64,000 nt of DNA from Diphasiastrum complanatum. Lineage: Eukaryota > Streptophyta > Lycopodiopsida > Lycopodiales > Lycopodiaceae. Both the position numbers and the translations under genes were made by a program. This document shows, in pieces, positions 36,317-49,105 of the stretch. The notes under the pieces were generated by a model. That model saw only the letters and a program-made list of their open reading frames with translations. It was not told the DNA's origin and did no database searches. The DNA lies in NCBI GenBank assembly GCA_029204225.1, contig CM055100.1:60173008-60237007 (forward strand). Reading direction: 5' to 3'. The number at the start of each line of letters is the position of its first letter. The stretch's first letter is position 1.

Positions 36317-39300
36317 ATGGCAAACATGGGAGATTCCATTTTGAGTGAAAGTAGCAAATTGGACGGGATTTCTAACTATGCAGTGTGGAAATTCAAAATG
36401 AAAAACATACTCATGGAGAAAGACGTGTGGGAAGTCATCACAGGTGATGAGAGAAGGCCGCCAAATGAAGCGGATATCAAAGTGTTCGACAAAAAGATGA
36501 GGAAAACTTTGACCTTCATTAACTTGTCAGTGAAGGATCACATCATTACCCACATTTGTGATGCTGTTACACCCAGACAGGCATGAGATGTGCTAAAGGA
36601 GCAGTTCGAGACGTCAAAATCCATCAAGAATCATGTTTCTGAAGTCAAAGTTGAATAGTGTCCGCATGGAGCAAGGAGAGCACATTCAGACGTACATGAC
36701 CAGAATCAAGACAATGAGAGATGAACTGCATTCTATTGGTGAGCGCATACGTGATGTGAAGCTGGTGCACAATGCATTATGTGGCATTGCAAAACCCTAT
36801 CAGATGTTTGTGAGTGGAATAACATCAAGAGAAAGATTGCCAACCTTTGATGAGCTCATAGGAATCTTGATGCAGGAAGAGCAACGGCGAGAAATGGTGA
36901 AAGCTAGACATCAAAATACTGACGATCAGGCACTTGCGACACGCCAAAAACAAGGCAAGGGCAAGGGCAAGAAGAAGTCTAAACAACAATATGCCAAGTC
37001 TCAGGAGGACGAGGGATCTTCCAGTAAAACTAAGAGGAAAGGCAAGTGCTTCCATTGTGGTAAAAAGGGCTATTGGAAGAGTGAATGTCGCAAATTCCTG
37101 GCGGAACAAGGCAAGGGGAAACCAAAACAAGCAGGTAACCTTGTCGATGAGGGTGATATTGAAGACTCTAGTATCTTCATATCTACATTGTCATCTAATC
37201 AAGATGATCAAGCATGGTATATTGACTCGGGAGCCACAAGACACATGGACACATGACAGGTAACAAGAACTGGTTCAGTAGCTTGAAAGTGTTGGATAAT
37301 GGAACATCCGTTTCACAAGTAAATGGTGAGGTGTGCAAGATCAAGGGGATAGGCACCGTTTCAATCCAACTACTTGATGGCAAAAGCAGGATGATCAGGG
37401 AGGTACTTTACGTACCAGATTTGAAAAAAAAATTACTTTCTGTTGGAGTCATTACTGATCAAAATTTGAAAGTAGAATTCGCCCATGATCGTTGCTTTGT
37501 GAAGGATGTGAACCAAAAGTTCAAAGTTATTGCGGATGGAGTAAGAGAGCCCAATACAAAATTGTACAGGTTGAATGCTACAATTAAGGGGCAGCATGGA
37601 CTTGTATCGTCCATTCCTCACAAACTGAGTTGTGGCATAAGAGGCTTGGTCACTTGAACTTCGAAAGCCTCAGTTTGATGAGAAAATTGGAGATGGTAAT
37701 AGGATTGCCTACCATAGAAGATCACTTGAAATCGATGTGCAAATCTTGTGTATATGGGAAGCAGCATCGAGAGAAGTTCAATAAAGGGGATTGTTGCAAG
37801 AGCAAAGAACATCCTGGATTTAATCCACACAGATTTATGCGGGCCTATGAGGACCATGTCCTTAGGTAAAGCCTTCTATTTTATGACCTTTACTGATGAT
37901 ATGTCACGTAAGACGTGGATCTACTTCTTGAAGAAGAAATCAGATGCATTTGATAACTTCAAGAGCTTCAAAGCATTGGTTGAAAATTAGACAAGTAGGA
38001 AGATCAAAGTCCTAAGATCAGATAGTGGAGGTGAGTACAAGTCTAATGACTTCAATGATCTTTGTGATCAATGTGGGATTAAAAGACAATTTACGCAAGC
38101 TCATACTCCTGCTCTCAATGGTGTAGCTGAGCACAAGAATCGTACGATTGTGGAAAGTGCCAGATCTATGGTAGCTGAGATGAAACTACCAAAAGATTTT
38201 TGGTCGAAAGCATGTAGCACGGCAGTCTATCTTCAAAATAGAAGTCCTACCATTGTCATACCAAAGATAGCACCTGAGGAAACATTCACGAAGAAGAAGC
38301 CAAAGGTGAACCACTTGCGAATCTTTGGATGTAAGGCCTTTGTACACGTTCCTAAGGAAGAGAGACGTAAACTTGATGTGAAAGCTATCAAGTGCATATT
38401 CCTAGGATATGATGATCGTGTGAAGGGCTATAGATGTTTTGATCCAGTGGAAAACAAAATCCATATAAGTCATGATGTTATCTTTGATGAATCCAAGATG
38501 TATGAAGACGAGGATGCTGAGAAGATAGACACATCCAGTGGGAAAGATGGTATAGTGAGGATACCACCTGATGATGATCCATTCATTGACCTTCCGAGTG
38601 ATGAACATGAGGATACATCTCAAGATACTACTACTCAACCTCAAGAGACAGGTTGGAGAAGTAGGGACAAACCTTTTGGTGCAAGAAGAATTGAAGTTGC
38701 AGATGACAAACACAAGGAGAAGGATGTACCGTGGGATACATTTTCACCCGGAAGCTGATCACCTGACAGGAAGCTCCCTAAGTGGTTTGAGAGATTGTTG
38801 GAGAGCCGCGACATGAATGACTTTCCAGGATCATCTAGCCAGGGAGAGCTACGTAGATCAACAAGACACAACCTGAAAGGTATGAAGCAAATTATGCTCT
38901 CTTATCTAGCATTATTCAAAGCAAAGAACCTTCGACTTATGGTGAAGCGAAGGATGATGACATTTGAGTCAAGGCCATGGGAGAGAAGATGGAGTCAATT
39001 TCTAAACATAACACATGGGACCTAGTAGAACCATCAGTTGGCAAGAAACCCACTGGTTGCAAATGGGTATACAGGACTAAGTACCATGCAGATGGAAGTA
39101 TAGCAAAGCACAAGGCAAGATTGGTGATCAAAGGGTATGCACAAAGTAAAGGCATCGTCTATGAGGAGACCTTTGCGCCGGTTTGTAAGTGGAATACTCT
39201 ACGTCTACTTGTTGCTTTAGCTTCACATTTTGGGTGGCCTTTGCATCAGATGGATGTGAAATCTGCTTTTCTAAATGGTGAGTTAGAAGAAGAAGTGTTC

Positions 39301-40485
39301 ATGGATCAACCTGAAGGCTTTGTAGCGAAGGGACAGGAAAATAAAGTATGTCGCTTGAAGAAAGCACTTTATGGTCTTAAACAGACACCACGTGCGTGGT
39401 ATAGCAGGATTGATGCCTACTTTCGTTCAAAGGGGATGGTGAGAACACATTTTGATCCAAATCTATATATCTTATGCTTTGATGGTATGGTTGCTTTGAT
39501 TGCTCTTTATGTTGATGACTTGATTATTACAGGAAATAATCAAGAGATGATAGACATGATCAAGAAAGACCTCATGGAATAATTCGAGATGACTTATCTC
39601 AGCCTGATGCATTACTACCTTGGAGTAGAAGTGTGGCAAAAAGGACACGAAGTGGGTTTAACACAGGTGAAGTATGTCAAAGAGTTGCTGCATAGGTTTA
39701 GGTTGCAAGATTGCAAACCAGTAAATACTCCTATTGAACCAGGTAAAAAGCTTTCTGAGCTTGATGAGTCACAGTCATTTGATGCTACGTTGTATAGACA
39801 ATTAGTAGGGAGCTTGATTTACCTTACCACAAATAGACCAAATATATGCTATGTTGTTGGCATTGTAAGTCTATTTATGACAGCACCTACGAAAACACAT
39901 TGGAAGGCAGCTAAACGCATTTTGCGTTATGTGAAAGGCACTTCAGAGTATGGCTTGATTTACAGGAAGCATGATGGTTTACTTGAGTTGTGTGGCTATG
40001 TGGATGCGGATTGGGGAGGTGACTATGATGATCATAGATCTACCACAGGGTATGTATTCCAGTTTTGTGGTAGTTGCTTTTCTTGGTCTAGTAAGAAGCA
40101 AAGTACAATTGCTCTTTCCACCACATAAGCAGAATATAAGGCAATGTGTAGTGCAGCACAGGAAGCTATATGGTTGAGACAAATCTTGGAAGAAGTTGGC
40201 ATGAAGCAGAAAAATCCCACGACATTACATAGCGACAGTCAGAGTGGCATTTATCTAGCAAAGAATCCAGTGTTCCATGCGAGAACTAAACACATTGAGA
40301 TTCAGTATCACTTTATACACGAGAGGCTGCTGAGTCGTGAAATTCATGTTGTTCATTGTAGCACAGAAGAACAACTAACTAATATTTCACTAAGCCACTT
40401 GCTGGAGAAAAATTTGATAAGTTTAGATCAAAGCTTTCTGTACTTAAAGTTTGTTGACTTTAAAGCTATGTATATGACTGTATAA
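36317..40485 (+). pseudogene. Ty1/copia element 3, nearly full-length gag-pol
   Basis: The ATG at 36317 opens gag (KLDGISNYAVWKFKMKNILM), with a stop at 36586 then gag to 37256. The zinc knuckle CFHCGKKG-Y-WKSEC has Tyr in place of His. Protease reads WYIDSGATRHM. Integrase has HKRLGHLNF ... CKSCVYGK, HTDLCGP, LRSDSGGEY and GVAEHKNRT. RT (from about 38977) has the HQMDVKSAFLNG motif and the catalytic LYVDDLIITGN. RNase H has DADWGGD, a stop at 40126 just before AEYKAM, and HSDSQSG. About six single stops or frameshifts are spread over 4.2 kb, fewer than in copia 1 or 2, so this is the youngest copia here. A 295-bp part (38529-38823) recurs at 44601-44895. Confidence 0.93.
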
Positions 40486-40784
40486 AAAGTAGACTCTACT
40501 TTAAGGGAGAGAGTTAGAAATAAAGTAGAATCACTATGCTACTATACTGAGGGTCCTATTAGTGGATAAGGATCAGTTGGCCTGCCACGAGGCAAGTCTA
40601 CGGGACACGCGTCCCGCCAACGGCAACCTGGGTCATGCATGGGTTGCCTGAGTGAACAACTATATGTACAGTGTAATTTTATTTTGAGAAATACAATTGC
40701 TATGTGAGCTTGCTATGGAGAGTATTTTTTGTCTATGTTACTGTGTAGCATGATCTGTGTTCTTGTGCAAAGCAAATTCTAAGT
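40486..40784 (+). mobile_element. PPT and 3' LTR region of copia 3
   Basis: AAGGGAGAGAG (40503-40513) is a polypurine tract just after the RNase H stop, and the LTR probably begins with the following TTAGAAATAAAG. A GC-rich inverted pair, GGGACACGCGTCCC, lies near 40611. The right end is masked by the inverted-repeat arm starting at 40785. Confidence 0.6.
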
Positions 40785-42541
40785 GTGATAGTGAGCTGAT
40801 AGTGATTTGAGAGTTGATAAGTTTGATGTGATCGTTGAATGCCATGTTGATTGAGAGTTTCATTACATTTGTTGAGAGTTAGTTAGAAGTCATGTGACTT
40901 GGAATGCATTTGGGTTGTTGATTGAAGGTTGATAAGTTTGAGAATGAGATTTGATATGCCTATTTTATTATTGCTCAATACTAGTGCTTTGTATTGGATG
41001 TGGGAAGATAACTTCACTTTGTGTGTCTTGCGGTCTCGTTGTATCCCGTGCTAGTATTGTCAATTGAGAACGTAGTATGCTATACCTTGAGAGGTATTTG
41101 GTCAATGTTAATTTCTTAAGAGAGATTTGAGCTTACTTACCCCATGTCATGTTTAATTGAAGGTCCGTAGTGTTTACAATTGGGTGTTTGGGAGTGAGGT
41201 TAGGCTTGGGAATGATTGAATGTTAGTGTGTGGTTACTTTGTTCCATGTTAATTGCTTAAAATGTGGAATGTTTGTTTGATTCGTGGAGATTGAGTTTGA
41301 TACTTATGTGTGGTTGGTTGATAAAAAGAAATGGTTGAGTGGATCGGTTGAAAGTTTGAGAGTATGGAGTAGGGTTTCTTTTGATGGTTGGAATATAATA
41401 ATGGTGAGGTTAGTTAGCGATTTGAATATGTAACAAGAGTTCGGTTACTTGTTTCAAGAGGAAGAGTGATGGAGCAAAGATCATGACTTGCTCGGTTTGA
41501 ATGGAGTATTTTGGCATGAGGTGCTTGAATGTTTGTGTTCATGTGTTGATTGTAGTAAGAGAATGAGGAAGCTACTAGAATGAGCAGAAGCAAAGCAAGT
41601 AAGTGATGTGTGGAGAGGCATTGGTGAGACTCCTACAAAGCTGTCGATGGATTCAAAGAAGAGAAATGAAAGAGTTTTTGCAAAGGGGAAGGACCAACAA
41701 GATTAACATGCAAATGCAGAAAGGTATGCAGAAAGGTAGTCTGTCGGCCACATTAGTCTCATTTCGAGTAGTTGCAGGCCCTACTGTGGATCTGCCCTCT
41801 GTCTACGACCTCCCACAGGCCCTCGTCGCCTCACTGGCTACCAACCTGCCTGTCTACTAGTTTTGGTTGCCTATAGTTCCTCCTACTGTAGATTCACACC
41901 TGCCTACTGGATCTGCGGCCATTTACAAACCTGTTGCGGCCTGTTCCAGGACTCTGACCCACCCATCATTTTTCTGAGGCTATCTACACATGTAATCATT
42001 GTCAACAGGCACATATCAGTTGTTTGTGGCCTATCAGATCTGCCTGCGAGCTGTCTCAGACAATTGGTGGCATGTACGACCTGTCTGCAGTTTGATTTAT
42101 GATTTTGGCAGCTGTCTACGACCACCACAACCTGCGCACTGTCTTCCTGGGCGGCTTGTGACCTGTTGGCTTGAGTATCTGCAGCCTACTGTGAGTAAAA
42201 CCTGCGGTCTGGGAATCATAAAAAATCAGAGATTCAAAAATTTTGACTGTTGCCCACATCTGAAATCTACTGGCCCTACGATTTGCCTATTGCCTCTGCC
42301 TTTAGTCTGCTCACTGGAGGCCTCTTTTTGCCTGTCTGCGACCCTATATGCTCTATGTGCCCACCTGCCTATCTGTGATGTGTATAGAAAATCAGACCTT
42401 GCTATTCCTATCTGTCCATCGTTGATAGAAAGATCAAAAGTTCTGAAACTTGGTTTGTTTCCCAATAGTTGTCTGCTGCCAGCCGTCACCACCTATCCAC
42501 CACTAAAGAAGACCACATTTTTTCCATAGAGTGTGAGAATC
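40785..42541 (+). repeat. Left arm of long inverted repeat
   Basis: Reverse complement of 49854-51229 over nearly the whole length, about 85-90 percent identical by eye. This arm has extra sequence, mainly between about 41950 and 42490. Both arms share the outer end TGTGATAGTGAG and the inner end ..GTGAGAATC. The arm holds no supported gene. Cysteine-rich frames near 42000-42500 come from repeated CCTGTCTGC-like words. Confidence 0.85.
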
Positions 42542-42695
42542 GAGCTTCCTTCTTCCGCGTCCCACTCTTCCCGCAGGCGTGTTGACATTGTCCTCTCTCG
42601 AGATGGGCTTCGTACTTTGAGCTTCCTTCTTCCGCGTCCCACTCTTCCCGCAGGCGTGTTGACATTGTCCTCTCTCGAGATGGGCTTCGTACTTT
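42542..42695 (+). repeat. 77-bp exact tandem duplication
   Basis: Units 42542-42618 and 42619-42695 are identical, starting GAGCTTCCTTCTTCCGCG. 77 is not a multiple of three, so the duplication shifts the frame of the endonuclease-like sequence it lies in. Confidence 0.97.
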
Positions 42696-43104
42696 GACAG
42701 ATGTTGTTGTTGCTGATCCCACGCGTGGTGACCTATTGCCTCGCTCTGTCTTCACACCAGGAGAAGCAGTAGGCGTCGCAGCACAAGAGAAGGAACAAAA
42801 CTACTCCGACAGGCACCCCACTGATGCTTTCCTTCCTTTGGCTATTGAGACTTATGGCACCTTGCATCGACGCTTTGAGGATTTTCTTCGCATGTGTTCT
42901 CATCAGGCGACAGAGCGTCAAGGTATTCCTGGTTCTATTCCTGTGGCTTCCTTCAAACAACGTGCTCAGGCCCTATCTATTCTGCAACGGGCGACAGTGG
43001 CTGGGTCTGCTACATCTCATCTCCCTTCATTAGTTGACTCACCACCTCGTCACTTTTCCGATCTGCTGCAGTCAGTTAGCAAACTCCCACAGACATCATT
43101 ATAG
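42620..43104 (+). pseudogene. C-terminal endonuclease-like fragment of a retroelement
   Basis: An open frame without an ATG encodes RRRVDIVLSRDG and TDVVVADPTRG, then KEQNYSDRHP and AFLPLAIETYGTLH. I associate this order (R.VDI, DV..DP, K.Y, F.PLA.E..G) with the C-terminal PD-(D/E)XK-like domain of reverse-transcriptase ORFs in plant and animal genomes. It ends with a natural stop at 43104. The upstream RT is missing, replaced by the inverted-repeat arm and a duplication. Assignment is from pattern memory and needs a profile search. It could also be a decayed host gene. Confidence 0.4.
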
Positions 43105-44444
43105 TTTATGCACTGTTATTTTTAATGCTAGGATTTGGATTAATCTTAGCTTTACTGCAAGCTTCGCTCTTGTTTGAGCCTACTTTTGTTTAAATTTCCC
43201 CTTCGGGGTGTATATATCTTTTTCATCAATGTACCTACTACTTTTTCCTATGAATAAATGCACCAGGGTGTTTATTTTAATTCATTTCAGATCATTACAT
43301 GTTATGTTAGTTGTGTGAAAGATGATTATTTTACTAAACTATTCCGTGCTAGAGTATATGTGCTTAGGATCAAAAATCATATTACGCATAATGAAGGCCT
43401 AGGGCTGAAGATACACCACCGCCAAAGAATTATATCCATGCTCGGGATAGAGCGGTTGGATGAAATCCATACGTCTCAGATTGCATATGTTGTGAACAAT
43501 TCCACTGTTTAGACTGTCAACCGCAAGATAGCATGGTTGTGCAAGCTACTAGTGCACATGTTGTATTTAGAAAATCAATATCAAGTACCACAGGTCGAAG
43601 TGGTTAGCATCACACAGTGATGTGTGCTGATCCCACACCTAGAACATATGTTTTAGGGCCTTGTCAGCCATAAGTTCGCAATCCACCCCTAGCTGCACAT
43701 GATCCAACTTCATCAAGGACATCCTGCTTTTAATACCTGAAAAGAATCTAGGGACTGCATACAGTTTTCACCAGCAGGGAGTTTAGGCAGTGATGCCAAG
43801 TACTACTAGAAACCTTTCATAGAGTGACGAAACATATTAGACAATGGGGTTTCTCGTGAAACCTAGGGTAAAGGTAAAAACCAGATCCCTGAGTTAAAAA
43901 TTAGTACCCTATGGCCCACCAACCTAGCATCTCGTAGAGACGGCACATGGTACAAAGAACCAAGTGCATGGGTACGGTTGGATTAGGATCAAGCAGAAAA
44001 ATGACCAAGTAGAGTTAGTTAGATCATATGCAACATTAGTGGACGAAGGGTGGATGACCTATGGGGTAACTTGGAAAAATCACAAAATGCATGTGCAATG
44101 ACAGTTGATTGCTATTAGGAAGTGAGAAGAATATTCCATAGAAGTCATTAGTGTCACCCTAGACAAGACATCATAGGTATACCAAGGAAACCAAGGTCTC
44201 AGGGAACACCACATGGAGAGACTTCAAATCCCCAAAAGGAGCATTTAGGACTTAGAAGAAGCAGTCGTGGGTCCCTTATCCCACCAGCCAATGATGAGTT
44301 TCACCAACTTGTAATGGACTTGTACGATACATTGGAATCCATAGAAGAATTACTGGAACTTGAGCCAACTAACGCTACAGAACCACCGTTAGAGGACGTA
44401 ACACCTACTGCTACAGAACCTGTTGCCAACAGAATGGCAAACGT
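43105..44444. other. Non-coding interval with a shared 65-bp module
   Basis: No clear gene. Positions 43404-43468 are identical, save one base, to 61770-61834, while their flanks do not match. Sequence after 44300 begins to resemble a gypsy gag leader. Confidence 0.5.
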
Positions 44445-46408
44445 TTGCCTGAACTAATCGTAGTACCCCCAGAGACAGGAGGACAACCCAAACTAGTGGA
44501 TCCACTCCTGAGTTTCATGGAGCACTGTATGAAAGTGTCGAAGAGCATATTGATGCTTTTTGGACCACCTGCTTTACCAGTGCCATCACAAACCTACATC
44601 ACACATCCAGTGGGAAAGATGGTATAGTGAGGATACCACCTGATGATGATCCATTCATTGACCTTTCGAGTGATGAACATGAGGATACATCTCAAGATAC
44701 TACTACTCAACCTCAAGAGACAGATTGGAGAGGTAGGGACAAACCTTTTGGTGCAAGAAGAATTGAAGTTGCAGGTGACAAACGCAAGGAGAAGGATGTA
44801 CCGTGGGATACATTTTCACCAGGAAGCCGATCACCTGACAGGAAGCTCCCTAAGTGGTTTGAGAGATTGTTGGAGAGCCGCGATATGGATGACTTATCTG
44901 GAACGGCTAGGCATTGGTATCATAGTCTACAAAGAGGCTCAAATCACACCATCGAGGAGTTCCATAGACTATTTTTAATTGAGTATGCTCCCCACTGAAC
45001 GGCTGATGGCCTACTGTTCACACTAACTTCCCTACAACAAGGAAGTAACAAAACCATCCAGCAATATTGGCGTCGTTTGATAGAGTTGTCAGGCCAAGTG
45101 GAACCCACTATGTTACTACCACCCCTTTTACTACTGACCTTCTTTCTGCGAGGGCTCAAGAATGACATACAAATGATTGTACGTCAGAGTAACCCCCAAA
45201 TAATGGCTGAGGCAGTAGAGAAGGCAATCGTGCACGAAGGCTCCAGGCACAGATGCCCGATAGAGGCTATGAGGGCACAAGATCTAACGCAAACCTAGGG
45301 GATATGCGAGCCATGCTAAAAGGATACATGGATGTGATGAGTGAGAATATGCAGACCTTAGCAGTAGATGTAAACTTTCTCAAATGACACCAAAATTTGT
45401 TGGGTCAGAGACACCCCATAGAGGGATCGAACACCTTAGTGTGTAGACACTGTAGAGGGAATCATTTGAATTGAAACTATCCCAACCAAGTGTGCAGGTA
45501 CTGCAAGATACTACAAGAAGCCTAGACACACTAAACACTGGGAATAGGATGTTTGGGCCAGTGAATCATAGAACCCAGAAGGACAGAACGATGGGGGGCC
45601 ATCAAGGCCACCTTAGTACATACAACGGGGACCCAAGATTAGCCAAGAGGATAAAGGGAAGGCGCGCGTAGAAGATGACCGGCCACCCATGAACTTCATC
45701 GCCCTGAAGACACTAGAGGAACCCACGAGCAGGAAAGAGGTGTTAGTATTGACCCAGAGTAACCTCCAGACGGAGCTACCTCCCAGGAAACCCAAACCTA
45801 CACCAAAACCATCACCGGAGGTAGATAACCCAGTAGTCATTGAGATGCCAGTATTTCAACCTACACCCATCTACGAGGATCCACTACCAAAAGAGCAAGG
45901 TGAGGTTAGCATCTTGGAAGGGCGCAGACATCCCAGATTCCTAGAACCGAGAAAAGGGAAAACCGGCCTAGAAACTAAGAGGACTATGACCAAAAATCAC
46001 AGGTTTAGGAAGGATATAGACCTAAATCTGAAGAGAGGGAATATTGACCTAGGTCAAGCCCTAGATTATCTAAAGTTGAAAATTGGGCTCTGGCAACTAG
46101 TACAGTTGTCACCCACTATTAAATGCACGGTCAAACGACTGTTGAGACCACCCACGACTAGAACACTGGAGCCACCTACAATAGGAAAAGTAGATGCAGA
46201 TTTGTTAGATCGCTACTGCCCTAAGGTAGACGTACTCATAGATGGCCTAGTCATTTCAGGGGCCATAGTTGATACAGGGTCGGCAGTTAACATCATAAGT
46301 CTAGAACTTTCAAACCGCCTTGATTTTACTCTAGAACCCGAAAGGAGATTATTCCTTCATGACAATACCATCCGTCTGAATCTTGAAGAGGATGATGATG
46401 ATAATTAA
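44445..46408 (+). pseudogene. Ty3/gypsy segment D: gag and protease, with copia insert
   Basis: Frames before 44600 are short. From 44896 a gypsy gag reads GTARHWYHSLQRG and EEFHRLFLIEY, with a stop at 44998. It continues in another frame (TIQQYWRRLIEL, FFLRGLKND) to 45298. A degenerate knuckle near 45440 reads CRHCRGNHLN then stop. An acidic/proline-rich linker leads to a protease at about 46230-46330 with the catalytic IVDTGSAVNIIS. The frame ends in an acidic run at 46408 and is not followed by RT. Positions 44601-44895 are a copia 3-derived stretch fused in frame with gag. Confidence 0.75.
44601..44895 (+). repeat. 295-bp copy of copia 3 sequence inside gypsy gag
   Basis: Matches 38529-38823 base for base with about nine substitutions and no indels (about 97 percent). 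Left and right flanks are unrelated to copia 3. One difference replaces the copia 3 stop near 38756 with a sense codon, so the frame here runs through from copia sequence into gypsy gag. Confidence 0.95.
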
Positions 46409-46653
46409 ATAATTTTCTGTAATAGATTTTTGATATATTACAAGGATTTCTCTTTTGTGATGAATTTGAATGCCTTTCGAAATATCGTAATACTTGGCGA
46501 GTTTTTAGCTTGATATCTAAATTGTGCTCTTCTATAAAACCACTGAAAAAGTTGAGCTAAATATTTATTTCTTGAATTGTGTCATCCATGATTTGTTGCT
46601 CTATGAAATGCTCCCCTTGCTTGCCAATGAGATTTTCCCATGCCTTGCGATGA

Positions 46654-49105
46654 CTAGATACTTAAGCTCTCATATTCCTTTGCAAAATAAGTTGCATGAT
46701 GAAGATGAATGTGCTGCAAACAATAGCTTTGATTAGTTACATCATTAGAAAAAAATATAAATCTGAATGAAAAAAGTACCAGCACCATGTAATGAGTAAC
46801 GGTGTCTTTTTCCCAACAATCATCTACAGATTTTACAAATGTGGTGCAATGATTTTGCAAAGTCCTCATATCTTCTGATGATAGGTTTTCTTTCCTGATA
46901 ACACCTATGAGTTTGTCTAAGTTGATCCACACTTGTCCCTTTTCCACTCGATTACTTCCTTCCGGTGTTCGTGTGGCTTGAACAATTTCTCTTCAAATTT
47001 TGGACCTGACACTTGATTCTTTGCATGTGTGATTGGATAAGAATCTTCTTGCTTTAGCATCTCCAATTGATGGCTTATTAGGAACATTTCATTTTTTCCC
47101 GGAAAGTGATATCGTGACATTCCCTTTATGTAGTCCTGCATTTGACAGAACTATTTCCAACCTCCTAGTTGTTGCTTTAGCCACAAACTCCGGTATATGA
47201 TTCCATGCTCGCAGAATATGTAGGTAAATAAGTTTTTCAATAATACAAACCTCAGCATGCATATGTGAACTTATTTTAATGGAATTGGCAGAACACTTTT
47301 CATATTTGGATCTTCAACTTCTCGTGTTGGGCCAGTGTTTGTTGATCGTCCCAAATTCATATTGTAGCAATCCTTCATGCAATAAAGACATGGATGCTTT
47401 GATGTTATCCCATGAGAGACATTATACATACATTTTAATGTTTTCAAATCCTCTACAAGGTGCCATTGAATTTGAAAACTTCCATGGTTTTCGACTGTAA
47501 ATTTCTCACCCTCCAAATGTCTCTTTATAATCTCGCCATAATTTGTTCTTGAAAATATCCATGAAAGTATTTTATGGTCCTCTTTCAAGACCTGTAGAGA
47601 AACAAGTAATGCATGACATGTCAATAGGAACTGGCAAGGTATGAATTGTTAATAAAGATATTCTAAATGAAAATTGAAATGTATACCTGGAATGCCGCCA
47701 ACCACCATATGTGATTTTCCGATTGAACACTACACGTTCGATCATTTGTATCTGAAATTTTGTTCATCAAAATAACACTCACTCGTTCCAACTTCTCACC
47801 CTTGATGATTTCAAATTCATCCAATTTTATTACAATAATGATCTTTCCATTTACTTGATATTCGTCTAGTTTATAGAATCGAATAATGTATTTTAGAACA
47901 TTTTCAATATCAAGAAAAATATTATTGCAATCGTTGTAATTGAGCTCACCATATTCTGATTTATATAATTAAGTTATATGAAGTGGTTGACCAACTACTT
48001 TGAACATTTCGTCAATATAAAAATTTCTAGCTAATCTTACTCGATATGGACGCGGAAGATAAATTTTCTTCACCATCACTTCGAAAAAAAGCTTCTTTAA
48101 CTATTCTAAAAAAAGTAGAATAAGCATTTCTGCTAATTCCAGATACATCACATGCACTTGTATCACATTCGCATCAAAGTATGATTGAACCTTAATCAAA
48201 ACAGTCTTTACAATTTCATTTTTTATTTTTTCAAACCGAGCATTTTTTATCATTTCTTTTCCTGACTTTCTTGGTAAAACATGACTTAAAGATTATCCAA
48301 TGCATGAACCCTCTGTTAAATAGTTCTTTGCCACCAAACATGACCTGGAACAAACATATGAAACTCAAATTATATTTAATAAATAAACAATCCATGTTAT
48401 CAAGTGCAAAATCAAACTCAAATGACATATACAAATCAAATAAACAGTTTATATGACAACATACTTGAATGCTCGAATTCTTTTTTTTTTATTGCCACTA
48501 TGTGTAGATAAGTCATCAATATTCATCATCGGTACTCTCTTTCTTTTCCTCTTCATCATTGCCTTATTGATAATTTTTATATCAACAGCAGATTTTGAAC
48601 TCTCGGATCACAACTTTTCCATGGATTCTAACATTTCTTGGTTTGATCCCCGAAGAGTAGTGACAGTAGCATTCAACTCTGACATAGCATTCTTGAGTGC
48701 ATTGTTTTCAGCACTAGTGTGTTGCACATAATGAAGCAATTGTTGATTTGCACTTTGCAATTGTTGATTAGCAAACTGTAATTGTTGATTAAGACAAGAT
48801 ATGCTATGCATTCCAATATCATGCAACCTTTGACAATATCCAAGTAATCCGCTATTTCCTTCACATACATATCTAAGAAGATGAGTTACGGACTTAAAAT
48901 CTGGACACAAATTGGTAGCTGGATCATTAGGATAAATTGATCCATCCACCCACAAATCTATATTCATATGATTATTCATTCTCAATTCTCTAGCTATTGC
49001 AGCAGCATTTTCTACAACTTTCACATTTTTCTTAATAATTGGAGTGCATTCCATCGGAAGAGCAACATGCAAATGGAACATTGCCATTGTTCGAGCTACA
49101 ATCAT
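46654..49105 (-). pseudogene. Multi-exon transposase-like pseudogene
   Basis: First exon 49105-48434: 165 codons with Gln-rich coiled-coil repeats (FANQQLQSANQQL), a stop, then a basic KRKRKRV stretch and a GT donor near 48464. Further pieces follow with good acceptors (TTTGTTCCAG near 48343, TTTCTCTACAG near 47592). The piece at 47271-47592 reads VEDLKTLKCMYNVSHGITSKHPCLYCMKD. The last piece (46947-46654) reads IRKENLSSEDMRTLQNHC and ends VTHYM. This order (DLK.L, C.YC, then a HC/W/HY block) resembles large uncharacterised DDE-type transposase proteins of animals and non-flowering plants. Stops and frameshifts occur in most pieces. It lies between the inverted-repeat arms. Family is inferred only. 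Confidence 0.45.

Noticed and set aside
41603-42529. Cysteine-rich frames in the left inverted-repeat arm
   Set aside because: They overlap in several frames, derive from repeated CCTGTCTGC words, and are not conserved in frame in the right arm.
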